This document shows positions 17,639 to 26,595 of a DNA stretch of 64,000 nt, in pieces. The stretch spans positions 1,674,001-1,738,000 of the forward strand of contig NZ_CP071859.1 of NCBI RefSeq assembly GCF_023716665.1, given 5' to 3'. Source of the DNA: Vibrio sp. SCSIO 43135 (lineage in GTDB: Bacteria; Pseudomonadota; Gammaproteobacteria; Enterobacterales; Vibrionaceae). Position 1 is the first letter of the stretch. Each line of letters opens with the position of its first letter. Both the position numbers and the translations under genes were made by a program. The notes beneath the pieces were generated by a model. It was given only the letters and a program-made list of their open reading frames with translations, had not been told where the DNA came from and ran no database searches.

Positions 17639-18832
17639 ATGACTAAACAGAAGAACGTACTTTTCGTTCACTATGGTAATGAAAATATGCGTAGCAGTGA
17701 GCAAAGTTTATTGGATCTTATGACCAGTCTAGACTCACGCCGTTTTCGCCCTTTTTTATGGACCAATAATCCTGACCTGCATGCCCATGCTCAAAACCAA
17801 ACCATACACAGTCAGCTTGATGAGCTAAATGTGCTATTTACTCAAGCAACCTCTCGTCTCAATTTAATGGCTTGGAGAAAGCAGATCCGCGCCGCACATA
17901 CCTATATCGAAGACGCTGACATTGATCTTGTGCACGTCAATGGTGGCGAAGCCTGCCAATGGATGAGTATTGCAGCTAAATCACGCAATATCCCAATGGT
18001 TACGCAGTTGCATCGTGACTATTCATCGAGAGAAACACTCGCCTATGGCTTCCACTTCTCTCCTCGTGTGATCACCGCTAGCAGACCGATTGCGAGAGCA
18101 CTCATGGCCGACTGCTACCCACTACAGAGATTGTGTGTTGTTCCTAGTGGTATCAACGTTCATCGTTTAAACCAGCATGCTCCGATCGATGCCAAAGGAC
18201 ACTTGGGTATCCCGATGAAAAGCTTTCTATTTGCCACATCAGGTTCGTTAAATCATACGCGCGGTGTTGACCGAGTGCTGTCTGCATTGAGGCACTTAAC
18301 GCTTGAATACCCACATGTTCATTTGTTGGTCTTGGGTGATGGTCCGGCTCGCCGTCAATTAGAACTCATGGCCGAACACATGCACCTTTCTGAACATGTG
18401 CATTTTGTCGGTAACCAACACAATACCCATCGTTGGTTACAATGTGCAAATGCGTACATTTCTGGTGTTCGACATGCGCCTTATGCCAAAGATCTCGCTT
18501 ATGCATCATTGGCTGAGCTTGCCATTGTCGCTCCTTGCGAAGGAAGTATCCCAGAAATTATCAAACACAAGAAAAACGGCTTGCTGTACAAAAACGCCGG
18601 TATTGGCCCAATGGTCAAAGCAATGCGAGCAATTATTCAGAACCCAACATTTTCCAAAGCGATTGCGGTAAGAGCGAAGGCCCACGTGCTCACCCACTAC
18701 ACCACCGCTCATACCACGCGCAGAATCGAGCACTTGTACCAGAAGATGACCACAGAGCCTGTTAGGCCACAAACGCCTTGGTGGCGAGGGCTATCGCCAC
18801 TTAAATCAATGCTGACCGAACGTGTGGCCTAG
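17639..18832 (+). CDS. sypI: SypI/SypJ-type glycosyltransferase
   Basis: A glycosyltransferase of about 397 residues with a GT-B fold (N-terminal LFVHYGNENMRSSEQSLLDL, C-terminal LVLGDGPARRQLE and VHFVGNQHN). The E-x7-E region reads KDLAYASLAELAIVAPCEGS, so the first glutamate of the usual motif is not obvious. ATG 17639 has GGGGAG just upstream and is preferred over GTG 17621. The gene has its own sigma-54 promoter and terminator and is monocistronic. In V. fischeri sypJ, K and L follow sypI; here sypM comes next, so the symbol is positional. Confidence 0.78.
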   Translation: MTKQKNVLFVHYGNENMRSSEQSLLDLMTSLDSRRFRPFLWTNNPDLHAHAQNQTIHSQLDELNVLFTQATSRLNLMAWRKQIRAAHTYIEDADIDLVHVNGGEACQWMSIAAKSRNIPMVTQLHRDYSSRETLAYGFHFSPRVITASRPIARALMADCYPLQRLCVVPSGINVHRLNQHAPIDAKGHLGIPMKSFLFATSGSLNHTRGVDRVLSALRHLTLEYPHVHLLVLGDGPARRQLELMAEHMHLSEHVHFVGNQHNTHRWLQCANAYISGVRHAPYAKDLAYASLAELAIVAPCEGSIPEIIKHKKNGLLYKNAGIGPMVKAMRAIIQNPTFSKAIAVRAKAHVLTHYTTAHTTRRIEHLYQKMTTEPVRPQTPWWRGLSPLKSMLTERVA

Positions 18833-18859
18833 CTACAGCTTAAAGCAATAACCACCCTG

Positions 18860-18890
18860 GCCCGCTGCTATGTATTGCAGCGGGCTTTTT
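18860..18890 (+). terminator. Rho-independent terminator after sypI
   Basis: A 9-bp GC-rich stem, GCCCGCTGC pairing with GCAGCGGGC, with an 8-nt loop and followed by TTTTT, 27 bp after the sypI stop. Confidence 0.88.
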
Positions 18891-18991
18891 ACTTCCACAA
18901 GCCCCTTAGACTTACAGCTATCCCCACTTCTTCCAATTTCAGTTCACGTATTTACTATTTCAATTCGCTCAACGGCTTTGCAATTCGGTGG

Positions 18992-19037
18992 TCAAATTGA
19001 AATTAAGCCTCATGCAAATTTATTCTCAATTTGACAC
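18992..19037. promoter_or_regulatory. SypG-type enhancer boxes upstream of sypM
   Basis: The forward site TTCTCAATTTGACAC is at 19023-19037, and an inverted half-site (reading TTTCAATTTGAC on the minus strand) is near 18992-19004. They lie 60-105 bp upstream of the sigma-54-like promoter at 19097. The rest of the 324-bp sypI-sypM gap holds only the sypI terminator and this promoter. Confidence 0.65.
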
Positions 19038-19096
19038 TCAACGGCTTAAATCTAAAAACCAACACCTAACCAACTGATTTTTAATGTTTTATATTT

Positions 19097-19112
19097 TGGC
19101 ACAGTCTGTGTA
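19097..19112 (+). promoter_or_regulatory. Probable sigma-54 promoter for sypM-N-O
   Basis: TGGCACAGTCTGTGTA has a perfect -24 element, but the -12 dinucleotide is GT instead of GC at the correct 10-bp spacing. It lies 45 bp before the sypM start. The position and upstream boxes support it; it should be weaker than the other three. Confidence 0.62.
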
Positions 19113-19156
19113 ATAGCTATCCATAACAACAGTAACAGAACCGAAAGGTGGTAATT

Positions 19157-19894
19157 ATGGCTAGTCGTGCAAATGAACTGAAAGTTTGGTTACAACATCA
19201 TCCAAACCCAAGCTATAGGAATATATTTCTGACACTCAAAAAGATTCGTCAGTTTGAAATCCCAACACCAACGTTTTACAACAAGTGTCTCTACTCACTG
19301 CACTCTCTCGCTTTAGCACTATGGCACGCTCCAGTGAGAACGCTCTACTCCACACCGGCTTTTAAAGGTCGAGTGAATCGCTGCGGTAAGCGTCTCTACT
19401 TATATGGCGGTGTGCCTTACGTTTCCGGTCCTGTAGAAATCAACCTTGGAAATGACTGCAGAATATCTGGACATACGACTTTTAGCGGCCGCCCTATGAG
19501 TGACAACCCAACACTAACGCTTGGCAACAACATAGATATCGGCTGGCAAACGACGATTGCTGTCGGTCGTAAAGTGACAATTGAAGATAATGTTCGTATC
19601 GCAGGCCGCGCTTTCTTATTCGGCTACTCTGGCCACCCACTCGATGCAAGACGCCGAGCGATGGGCGAAGGTGACGACGAAAGCCAAGTCGGTGATATTG
19701 TTCTTAAACGCGATGTCTGGCTAGGTACTAACGTTACTGTTCGCCAAGGCGTCACTATTGGTGAAGGTACAGTCGTCGCGGCTGGCAGCGTTGTCACCAA
19801 AGACCTCCCCCCTTATGTCATCGCTGCGGGTAATCCAGCGAAAGTCGTATCGACCGTTAAGCCACGCGCAAATGGAGGGTTTAGTCATGCATGA
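19157..19894 (+). CDS. sypM: SypM-like hexapeptide-repeat O-acetyltransferase
   Basis: A left-handed beta-helix acyltransferase of about 245 residues. Hexapeptide repeats run from about residue 95 to 235 (for example IGWQTTIAVGRKVTIEDNVR and GVTIGEGTVVAAGSVVTKDL), ending in the typical AAGNPAKVV. It should acetylate sugars of the Syp repeat unit. ATG 19157 is preceded by AGGTGG and preferred over GTG 19148. The gene overlaps sypN by 8 bp. Confidence 0.87.
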   Translation: MASRANELKVWLQHHPNPSYRNIFLTLKKIRQFEIPTPTFYNKCLYSLHSLALALWHAPVRTLYSTPAFKGRVNRCGKRLYLYGGVPYVSGPVEINLGNDCRISGHTTFSGRPMSDNPTLTLGNNIDIGWQTTIAVGRKVTIEDNVRIAGRAFLFGYSGHPLDARRRAMGEGDDESQVGDIVLKRDVWLGTNVTVRQGVTIGEGTVVAAGSVVTKDLPPYVIAAGNPAKVVSTVKPRANGGFSHA

Positions 19895-21005
19895 TTTAAT
19901 CGTATTTGGCGAAGACTTTGGCGGGCTTCCGTCAAGCACCCAACATTTAGTAAAACGCTTAGCTTCGCAGCGTAAAATTGTCTGGGTCAATTCGATTGGG
20001 CTTAGACAGCCAAAACTCAACAGTGGTGATATCAAACGCGCATTCAACAAGCTATTGGGCAAACAAAAAAGCGGATTTGGTCGAACCGGCACTACCAACG
20101 CGAATCACAACATGACCATTGTGGATCTAAAAACTATCCCAGCGCCTGACAGCGCATTCGCACGCCAAGTCGCCAAAGAACTCATGCTTCGTCAGCTGTT
20201 ACCTGTAATTAGAAAAGCACAGCTACGCCAGCCTATATTATGGTGCTCACTGCCAACTGCAGCTGATTTGTGTGGCCATTTAGGAGAATCCGCTGTGGTC
20301 TACTATTGCGGGGATGACTTTGAAGCTTTAGCAGGTGTCGATCATCACATTGTTGCTAAACATGAGGCAAACCTAGTAGAGAAAGCCGATCTCATCTTTG
20401 GCGCCAGTGAAGAAATCTGTCGCAAGTTCCCTGCAGCCAAAACCCAATTACTACCACATGGTGTTGATACGGAGTTGTTCTCCTCTCCTGCGTTAAGAGC
20501 ACACGATCTACCCAACAATGGCCGCCCAACAGCAGGCTTTTATGGAAGCCTCTCCGAATGGTTGGACTATGAGATGCTGCACGCAGTGGTTGAACAAAAT
20601 CCAGAATGGAATTTCGTGTTCATTGGTCCTCAAGAACTGTCGAAAAGCCAATTACCAACGGCCACTAACGTGCACTACTTAGGCCCTAAACCTCACCACG
20701 AGTTGCCAGGTTACAGTCAGCACTGGGATGTCAGCTTACTTCCGTTTAAATCTAATCGCCAAATCGAAGCCTGTAGCCCGCTTAAGTTGATGGAGTACCT
20801 TGCTGCGGAAACACCTATCGTATCAACACAGTTCCCTGCTCTGGCTCCATTTAAGCGCTACGTACATGTGGTTGATGGCGCAGAGGAGATGACGGCAGCC
20901 CTTAAGCATGCACGCTATCAGCCTCGCCTACCTAAAGGCATCGTTACTCAGCACAGCTGGGATTCACGCAGCGAGTTTGTCAATTGGATGTTGGAGCTAC
21001 TATGA
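19887..21005 (+). CDS. sypN: SypN-like glycosyltransferase
   Basis: A GT-B glycosyltransferase of 372 residues, with N-terminal MHDLIVFGEDFGGLPSSTQH and a C-terminal donor-site motif IEACSPLKLMEYLAAETPIV. It belongs to the exopolysaccharide GT4/GT1-type group; donor sugar unknown. ATG 19887, preceded by GGAGGG, gives the usual N-terminus; the frame is open upstream through sypM but has no ribosome-binding site there. It is coupled to sypM (8-bp overlap) and to sypO (ATGA overlap). Confidence 0.83.
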   Translation: MHDLIVFGEDFGGLPSSTQHLVKRLASQRKIVWVNSIGLRQPKLNSGDIKRAFNKLLGKQKSGFGRTGTTNANHNMTIVDLKTIPAPDSAFARQVAKELMLRQLLPVIRKAQLRQPILWCSLPTAADLCGHLGESAVVYYCGDDFEALAGVDHHIVAKHEANLVEKADLIFGASEEICRKFPAAKTQLLPHGVDTELFSSPALRAHDLPNNGRPTAGFYGSLSEWLDYEMLHAVVEQNPEWNFVFIGPQELSKSQLPTATNVHYLGPKPHHELPGYSQHWDVSLLPFKSNRQIEACSPLKLMEYLAAETPIVSTQFPALAPFKRYVHVVDGAEEMTAALKHARYQPRLPKGIVTQHSWDSRSEFVNWMLELL

Positions 21006-22429
21006 ATGAGCTTAAGTCGAGATTAGTGATCATCCTTGCCGGTGCATGGCGCAGGCGTTACCTGATTTGCATGCCGATTCTGGTTTTACCTTTTATTGGG
21101 TTTGGTATTGCAAAGCTGGCACCGACTACCTATCACTCACACACCAGTATGTTGATTCAAGAAACGGCCAAAATGAATCCATTTCTTGAAGATATTGCTG
21201 TCTCGACAATGTTGAAGGATCGGATTAACGCATTAAGCACGCTGCTAAAAAGCCGCCACGTGCTGTATTCAGTTGCTATTGAGCTAAACCTCATCAACGA
21301 CCAAATGCCAGATGCCGAGCGAGACACCATCATTCAAGAAATCTCTCAGAGCTTAACTGTGACTCAACTTGGAAAAGATTTCATTAAGATACAGTTAGAA
21401 TCCCAAGACCCTCAGGGCATGCAAGCGCTGCTCCAATCAGTCAGCAATCATTTCGTCGAACAACTGTTAGCGCCAGAGCGCTCATCCATCCAAGATTCAA
21501 GTGAGTTTTTGGCCTTTCATATTGATAAAAGAAAAGCGGAGTTAAGCGCAGCTGAAAACGCTTTGGCAGAATACACGAACGCGAATGCCACCGTTACCCC
21601 TGAAATTCAAGCACAAAGCCTTAACCGACTTGCGTCTTTGAAGCAAACTTTAGCGGAAAAAGAAGCGGAATTAGCAGGGGTTGAGAAGAGTCTCGGCAGC
21701 TTGGACCAACAATTGTCACGCACCAACCCTGTGGTCGGTAAAATAGAAGAACAGATCATCGACATTCGCAGTGAACTTACATTGCTGCGCGCCAAATACA
21801 CCGACACTCATAGTGCTGTTCAAGCGAAAAAACGCGAGTTAAGCCGCCTAGAGTCAGAACGTGCAGAGCTTATCAAAGTCGAGCAACCTAGCCTCAACTC
21901 CGACCAACTTTGGGACATCGCCAGCAGCAACACTCTTGGGGATATTACTGAAGTCCAGCCACTGTTAGTCACTCAGCTGCACAGCTTACAATTAGTGCGC
22001 GGTAAGTATGAATCGCTCACCGAAGAGACGAAAAGCCTGCGAGAAATGATTACTGATTTAGAGCAAAAGGCGAACAACTTTGGTAACAACGCAAAACAAA
22101 TGTACCGTCTACAGCGTGAAGTAAAGATTAAACGTCAACTCTATGATGAACTGACCGAACGCTATGAAATGGCGCAGCTCACGGGTTCATTAGGTGTGTT
22201 CGAGCAAAACAAACGAGTCAAAATTATTGATTTACCTTATACGCCTAGTGTCCCTTCCAACTTCCCGCCAATCGTATTTGTCATTGCAGGCTTATTCGCG
22301 GGGATTGGCCTTGGCGTTGGCTTAGCGATCGTCGTTGAACTGTTTGATACCTCAGTGCGACGCAAAGACCAACTAGAATCAATCCTAAACGCACCGGTAA
22401 TTACCGTCATCCCCAACGTTCACCGTTAA
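21002..22429 (+). CDS. sypO: SypO-like Wzz-type chain-length determinant
   Basis: An inner-membrane polysaccharide co-polymerase of 475 residues. Transmembrane helices near residues 16-38 and 422-447 flank a large periplasmic region that is coiled-coil from about 165 to 390. No kinase domain is fused; the split cytoplasmic ATPase partner is SypD. A short cytoplasmic tail (VRRKDQLESILNAPVITVIP) resembles the Wzz-BY-kinase junction. It ends the sypM-N-O unit, followed by a terminator. Confidence 0.88.
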   Translation: MNELKSRLVIILAGAWRRRYLICMPILVLPFIGFGIAKLAPTTYHSHTSMLIQETAKMNPFLEDIAVSTMLKDRINALSTLLKSRHVLYSVAIELNLINDQMPDAERDTIIQEISQSLTVTQLGKDFIKIQLESQDPQGMQALLQSVSNHFVEQLLAPERSSIQDSSEFLAFHIDKRKAELSAAENALAEYTNANATVTPEIQAQSLNRLASLKQTLAEKEAELAGVEKSLGSLDQQLSRTNPVVGKIEEQIIDIRSELTLLRAKYTDTHSAVQAKKRELSRLESERAELIKVEQPSLNSDQLWDIASSNTLGDITEVQPLLVTQLHSLQLVRGKYESLTEETKSLREMITDLEQKANNFGNNAKQMYRLQREVKIKRQLYDELTERYEMAQLTGSLGVFEQNKRVKIIDLPYTPSVPSNFPPIVFVIAGLFAGIGLGVGLAIVVELFDTSVRRKDQLESILNAPVITVIPNVHR

Positions 22430-22465
22430 GTGTGAGCCAAAATAGCAAACCTAGTCTCTAAAGAT

Positions 22466-22493
22466 AACGCAGCCATTTTAGGCTGCGTTTTGT
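22466..22493 (+). terminator. Rho-independent terminator after sypO
   Basis: AACGCAGCC pairs with GGCTGCGTT across a 6-nt loop and is followed by TTTTG, 36 bp after the sypO stop. Confidence 0.85.
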
Positions 22494-22639
22494 GTATATA
22501 ACCAAGTGGCGCTTGTATTACTCGCCAACTCTTTCGTTTTTTGAGCGATACGATTTTTAATCTTTACGCACCTCTAACTCTGAATACAGCAATTTTTAGA
22601 AGCGCTAACTTTCAAGCTTCATTATGTCATTCATATCGA

Positions 22640-22654
22640 TTCTCAATTTGGAAA
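22640..22654. promoter_or_regulatory. SypG-type enhancer box upstream of sypP
   Basis: TTCTCAATTTGGAAA lies 50-65 bp upstream of the sigma-54 promoter at 22703. It keeps the full left half of the dyad (TTCTCAATTTG), with a degenerate right half. Apart from the sypO terminator and the promoter, the 356-bp sypO-sypP gap holds nothing else that I recognise. Confidence 0.68.
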
Positions 22655-22702
22655 ATCCACCCAAAGCATTCGTAAGCACCTGTATTTAAACGAAATAAAA
22701 CT

Positions 22703-22718
22703 TGGCACGCTCAATGCT
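22703..22718 (+). promoter_or_regulatory. Sigma-54 promoter for sypP-Q-R
   Basis: TGGCACGCTCAATGCT has GG and GC 10 bp apart and a full -24 TGGCAC element. It lies 67 bp before the sypP start codon. Confidence 0.85.
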
Positions 22719-22785
22719 TAGTACAGCTTAGATGGAAATATTCAGAGCAACACCCGTTGCGGGCTAACGTCAAAAAGGAACGATT

Positions 22786-23895
22786 ATGAACACAATCAAT
22801 AGAAGCTTAAAAGCAAGCAGAAACGTGGTACACGTCGTTCAACATTTGGCACCCGGTGGATTAGAAAGCCTTGCTCTGGATCTACTTACATTTGCAAATC
22901 CCGCCGACAAAGTGCTGATCATTAGTTTGGAAGGCAACAAAAAAGATGCTATCGAGAATTGGCCCCGTCTCGCTGAGTTTTCCAAGCAAATCATCTTTGT
23001 CGACAAGAAACCAGGAATTCACTTTCAAACGGTGCTTGCACTGAGCAAATTGTTTTCCTTAATCAAACCAGACGTCGTACATACCCACCATATTGGCCCC
23101 CTACTTTATGGTGGGTATGCTGCGCGTCTTTCTCGTGTGCCTGTACGTATCCATACCGAGCACGATGTGTGGCATCTCAATAATCAAAAACACAGAAACC
23201 TTCAAGCGCTCGCATTACGTATAGCCAAACCAACGCTAGTGGCCGATGCAGACAAAGTGGAACTTACCCTTAAACGCCATTTCGGTTACGAAAATACCGT
23301 CACGATTAAAAATGGTATCGACTGCGAAAAGTTCACGACCGGTAGCCAAATTCTTGCAAGGCAAAAACTAGGGATTACTATCGACAAAACCATAATCGGA
23401 ACCGCAGGCCGTTTAGAAGTTGTGAAAGGCCATGACCTTGCGATTAAAGCCATGTCCCTATTACCTGATTCGTACCATTTAGTCGTCGCCGGTGACGGTA
23501 GCCAGCGCGCCAAGTTAGAACAACTTGTGCAACACTTAGGGCTTCAAGAACAAGTAACTTTCCTTGGCTTAGTGAGCGAAATGCCACGCTTTTATCAATC
23601 ACTCGATCTGTTTTGTATGCCTTCCCGCTCAGAAGGCTTTCCCTTGTCACCACTCGAAGCACAAGCTTGTGGCATTCGTGCTGTCGTAACCGATGTTGGT
23701 GCTTCCAGTGAAACGCTTTGTCCTCAAACGGGCAGCGTCATGCAGCCAGAAAACATTGTTGCGATTGCAAGAGCTATCGCTAACAGCATGAACAAACCGA
23801 GCAATGTCAGCCCAAGGCAGTTTGTATTGAACAACAATGATGTACGCCAAATGGTTAAAGCTTATGAGCAATTGGCAACGGAGGTATTAGCATGA
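22786..23895 (+). CDS. sypP: SypP-like GT4-family glycosyltransferase
   Basis: A 369-residue GT-B glycosyltransferase, with N-terminal acceptor loop VVQHLAPGGLESLALDLL, TAGRLEVVKGHDL in the linker and the E-x7-E motif RSEGFPLSPLEAQACG. It should transfer a sugar to the growing Syp unit on the cytoplasmic face. AAGGA precedes the ATG. It is first in the sypP-Q-R unit and overlaps sypQ by ATGA. Confidence 0.87.
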   Translation: MNTINRSLKASRNVVHVVQHLAPGGLESLALDLLTFANPADKVLIISLEGNKKDAIENWPRLAEFSKQIIFVDKKPGIHFQTVLALSKLFSLIKPDVVHTHHIGPLLYGGYAARLSRVPVRIHTEHDVWHLNNQKHRNLQALALRIAKPTLVADADKVELTLKRHFGYENTVTIKNGIDCEKFTTGSQILARQKLGITIDKTIIGTAGRLEVVKGHDLAIKAMSLLPDSYHLVVAGDGSQRAKLEQLVQHLGLQEQVTFLGLVSEMPRFYQSLDLFCMPSRSEGFPLSPLEAQACGIRAVVTDVGASSETLCPQTGSVMQPENIVAIARAIANSMNKPSNVSPRQFVLNNNDVRQMVKAYEQLATEVLA

Positions 23896-25079
23896 TTGAA
23901 CTAATGTTGATTATGGTCTGTGTCGTGAGTGGCTTGCTGATTATCTACCATCATGTTGGCTATCCACTGCTTCTGAAATGGTATTCAAGAACTCACCCTA
24001 TCACGCCTTGTAAAAACGTATTGAGAGGGTATCGTGATATTCGAGCCGACCGCGTGCGTCCTTCCATTACCATTGTTGTCCCTGCATATAATGAAGAACG
24101 TTGGATCAGCGACAAAATTCGCAACTTAGCCAGCTTAGACTACCCTCGCAGCCAGCTAAAAATCATCATTGCATGCGATGGTTGTACCGATAAAACGGTT
24201 GAAATTGCACAAGACACAATCCAAGAAGCGATTTGCTGCGACACCCATTTTGAAGTGCTAGATTTCGCGGAAAATCGTGGCAAAGTCGCGATGATCAATC
24301 ACGTTATGCTATCGGTATCGAGCGATATTACCGCACTGAGCGATGTTTCAGCGCTGATCTCAATTGATGCACTTCTTATCGCAGAGCAAAACTTTAGAAA
24401 CCCGAAAGTCGGCGTGGTAAACAGCCGTTATCATTTACTGGAATCGAATAATGCGGGGGAAGCTAAGTATTGGCATTATCAAAGCCAACTTAAGCAAAAT
24501 GAAGCATCGCTAGGCTCAACCCTTGGGGCTCATGGCGCACTATACTTCTTCCGAACTCACCTTTTTGCTCCGCTGCCAACCAACACCATCAATGACGACT
24601 TTATTCTACCAATGGAAATCGTTAAACAAGGCTACCAAGCCGCTTACGAAAGTCGAATGATGGCTATCGAACTTGAAGCAACCAATGAAAGCAGCGACTT
24701 CAAGCGACGCCTACGCATATCTGCTGGTAACATGCAGCAAGCGATACGATTAGCCAGTTTGTTTAGTCCCAAATACAAGGGTGTGGCGTTCGCATTTATT
24801 TCAGGTAAAGGGCTTCGTCTAATGATGCCTTACCTAATGATTATCTGCTTAGTGGGCTCAGTCGTACTGATGGATAATCCGCTATTTTTCGCAGCCCTAG
24901 TCGCTCAAATCGTGATTTATGCGTTGGCAATGCTAGGCTTTTTATTTCCTCACATTTTCAATTACAAGATTTGTCGACTTATCACCTACCTAGTCGCTGG
25001 ACACTACGCCAATTTCATTGGCGGGTTACGCTACTTATTGGGTCTTGAATCTGGTCGCTGGACGCGAGTAAATCGTTAA
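23892..25079 (+). CDS. sypQ: SypQ-like membrane GT2-family glycosyltransferase
   Basis: A 395-residue GT-A (family 2) enzyme with an N-terminal membrane helix (about 1-27), the catalytic domain (ITIVVPAYNEERWI, IIIACDGCTDKT, NDDFILPMEI) and three to four C-terminal membrane helices (about 310-385). The layout of N- and C-terminal helices around GT2 recalls synthases of the PgaC type, though the Q-x-x-R-W motif is not present. In a locus without Wzx/Wzy genes, a synthase-like role is worth considering. Translationally coupled to sypP. Confidence 0.85.
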   Translation: MIELMLIMVCVVSGLLIIYHHVGYPLLLKWYSRTHPITPCKNVLRGYRDIRADRVRPSITIVVPAYNEERWISDKIRNLASLDYPRSQLKIIIACDGCTDKTVEIAQDTIQEAICCDTHFEVLDFAENRGKVAMINHVMLSVSSDITALSDVSALISIDALLIAEQNFRNPKVGVVNSRYHLLESNNAGEAKYWHYQSQLKQNEASLGSTLGAHGALYFFRTHLFAPLPTNTINDDFILPMEIVKQGYQAAYESRMMAIELEATNESSDFKRRLRISAGNMQQAIRLASLFSPKYKGVAFAFISGKGLRLMMPYLMIICLVGSVVLMDNPLFFAALVAQIVIYALAMLGFLFPHIFNYKICRLITYLVAGHYANFIGGLRYLLGLESGRWTRVNR

Positions 25080-25089
25080 GGAGAATGCT

Positions 25090-25731
25090 ATGACTACTAA
25101 CAAATCAACCCGTGCTTCAATCTGGTGTGGTAAACGCTTATTTGATTTAACAGCAGCCTGCTTTGGTTTACTGATTCTATCTCCAATCATGCCGCTGGTA
25201 GCGTTAGCCATCAAAGTAAACTCACGTGGCCCAATCTTCTATAAACAGTTGCGAGTGGGCAAATCAACACCGGAAAAAATGATGTTCTTCGAAATCATTA
25301 AGTTTCGCACCATGTATCAAGATGCCGAAGCTCGTTCTGGCGCCGTGTGGGCAACAGAAGATGATCCTCGAATTACTCCAGTAGGACGCTTCTTACGTAA
25401 AACTCGATTGGATGAAATCCCTCAACTGTTTAACGTTGTGAAAGGTGAAATGTCGCTAATAGGCCCGCGCCCAGAGCGCCCAAGCTTTTACAATAAGCTC
25501 GAAAATGCCATCCCATTCTTCGCTGATAGAACGTATGGTGTAATGCCGGGCATCACTGGCTTAGCACAGGTTAACCAAGGATATGACACCTGTATCGATG
25601 ATGTACGCCGTAAAGTGGGCTTCGACCACAGTTACGCCCTTTCACTTTCTTCTGTGCGTTCTTGGATTGCAATGGACCTCAGCATCATGACCAAAACCAT
25701 CGTGGTAATGGTCGATGGTCGAGGCCGTTAA
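25090..25731 (+). CDS. sypR: SypR-like initiating sugar-phosphate transferase
   Basis: A short polyisoprenyl-phosphate hexose-1-phosphate transferase of 213 residues. One hydrophobic segment (about 17-38) anchors the catalytic domain with KFRTMYQDAE, LRKTRLDEIPQLFNVVKGEM, SLIGPRPERP and PGITGLAQVN. It should load the first sugar phosphate onto undecaprenyl phosphate and so start repeat-unit assembly. It lacks the extra N-terminal helices of the longer WbaP type. It is the last gene of the locus, 10 bp after sypQ, with a GGAG ribosome-binding site. Confidence 0.92.
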   Translation: MTTNKSTRASIWCGKRLFDLTAACFGLLILSPIMPLVALAIKVNSRGPIFYKQLRVGKSTPEKMMFFEIIKFRTMYQDAEARSGAVWATEDDPRITPVGRFLRKTRLDEIPQLFNVVKGEMSLIGPRPERPSFYNKLENAIPFFADRTYGVMPGITGLAQVNQGYDTCIDDVRRKVGFDHSYALSLSSVRSWIAMDLSIMTKTIVVMVDGRGR

Positions 25732-25745
25732 CCGCAGCACAAATT

Positions 25746-25780
25746 ATCGGCATACTGCTGTAAAACACTGGTATGCCGAT
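25746..25780 (+). terminator. Hairpin after sypR, possible terminator
   Basis: A perfect 10-bp stem (ATCGGCATAC with GTATGCCGAT, loop 15 nt) begins 15 bp after the sypR stop. The downstream tract is pyrimidine-rich but lacks a clean T-run, so terminator function is only probable. Confidence 0.5.
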
Positions 25781-25858
25781 AGCGACTCTCCCTTTGCTTT
25801 GTTACTATTGCGTCATCGTGCGAATTATCGCTAAAAACAGAATTGACGGACTAAGCAA

Positions 25859-26434
25859 ATGCACTTATCCAAGCTAACTCAAGAAATCTTCGATCACCTG
25901 TACCGTGATATCACTGAATTCCGTAGCACTTTCGACCTGCCAGTAGCAGACGTAGCCAGCCTAGATGCAAAAGCCGATACTCTGCACACTTCTCTAGCCA
26001 TTGAAGAGCTGACAGAACTTGCAGAGGCAGACACCAAAACCGAGCAAGCAGATGCTATCGTCGACAGCGTGTATGTTTTGATGGGTCGCTTAGTTCACTT
26101 AGGTGACGCGAAAGTTGAAGACAATCTAGCAATCAGCTACCTCATCGACTTGCTGCTTAACGTGTCTGTAAACCGTGGTATCGACTTCATTCCTTGTTGG
26201 GACGAAGTTCACTCAAGCAACATGAGTAAAGTGTGCCGCAACGAAAGCGAATACGCAGACACCGAAGCGCACTACGCTAAACAAGGCATTAAGCTGATGG
26301 CTGTACAAAAAGGTGACTACATTATCGCTAAATGTGCAGAAGATTTTGTATCTGAAGGCAAAACGATTCGTCAGGGTAAAGTTCTTAAGTCGGTTTACTA
26401 CCGCCCTGCAGACCTCGCGCCACTGACTAAATAA
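25859..26434 (+). CDS. MazG-like / phosphoribosyl-ATP-pyrophosphohydrolase-like protein
   Basis: A 191-residue protein of the all-alpha NTP pyrophosphohydrolase superfamily. The metal-binding signature is visible as AIEELTELAEAD followed by EQADAIVDSVYVLMG (the ExxE...ExxD pattern). Substrate is unknown; related enzymes hydrolyse aberrant or regulatory nucleotides. The C-terminal third (GDYIIAKCAEDFVSEGKTIR) has no motif that I recognise. It is a separate transcription unit between the syp locus and the KAP gene, ended by its own terminator. Confidence 0.72.
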   Translation: MHLSKLTQEIFDHLYRDITEFRSTFDLPVADVASLDAKADTLHTSLAIEELTELAEADTKTEQADAIVDSVYVLMGRLVHLGDAKVEDNLAISYLIDLLLNVSVNRGIDFIPCWDEVHSSNMSKVCRNESEYADTEAHYAKQGIKLMAVQKGDYIIAKCAEDFVSEGKTIRQGKVLKSVYYRPADLAPLTK

Positions 26435-26457
26435 GTAACCGCAGTAGATATAAATAG

Positions 26458-26491
26458 AGCGTACATACTGTATTGGTGTGTACGCTTTTTT
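26458..26491 (+). terminator. Rho-independent terminator after the MazG-like gene
   Basis: AGCGTACA pairs with TGTACGCT around a 13-nt loop and is followed by TTTTT. It lies 23 bp after the stop codon. Confidence 0.82.
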
Positions 26492-26595
26492 ATGCCTGAC
26501 GGATTAACAAGTATTTAAGGAAATGATCAAGTAAAGATACTAAAGCCCCGTCTGATGGTTGCGCTATTTAGGCTAGTAAGCACTAGGAAAAGTCA

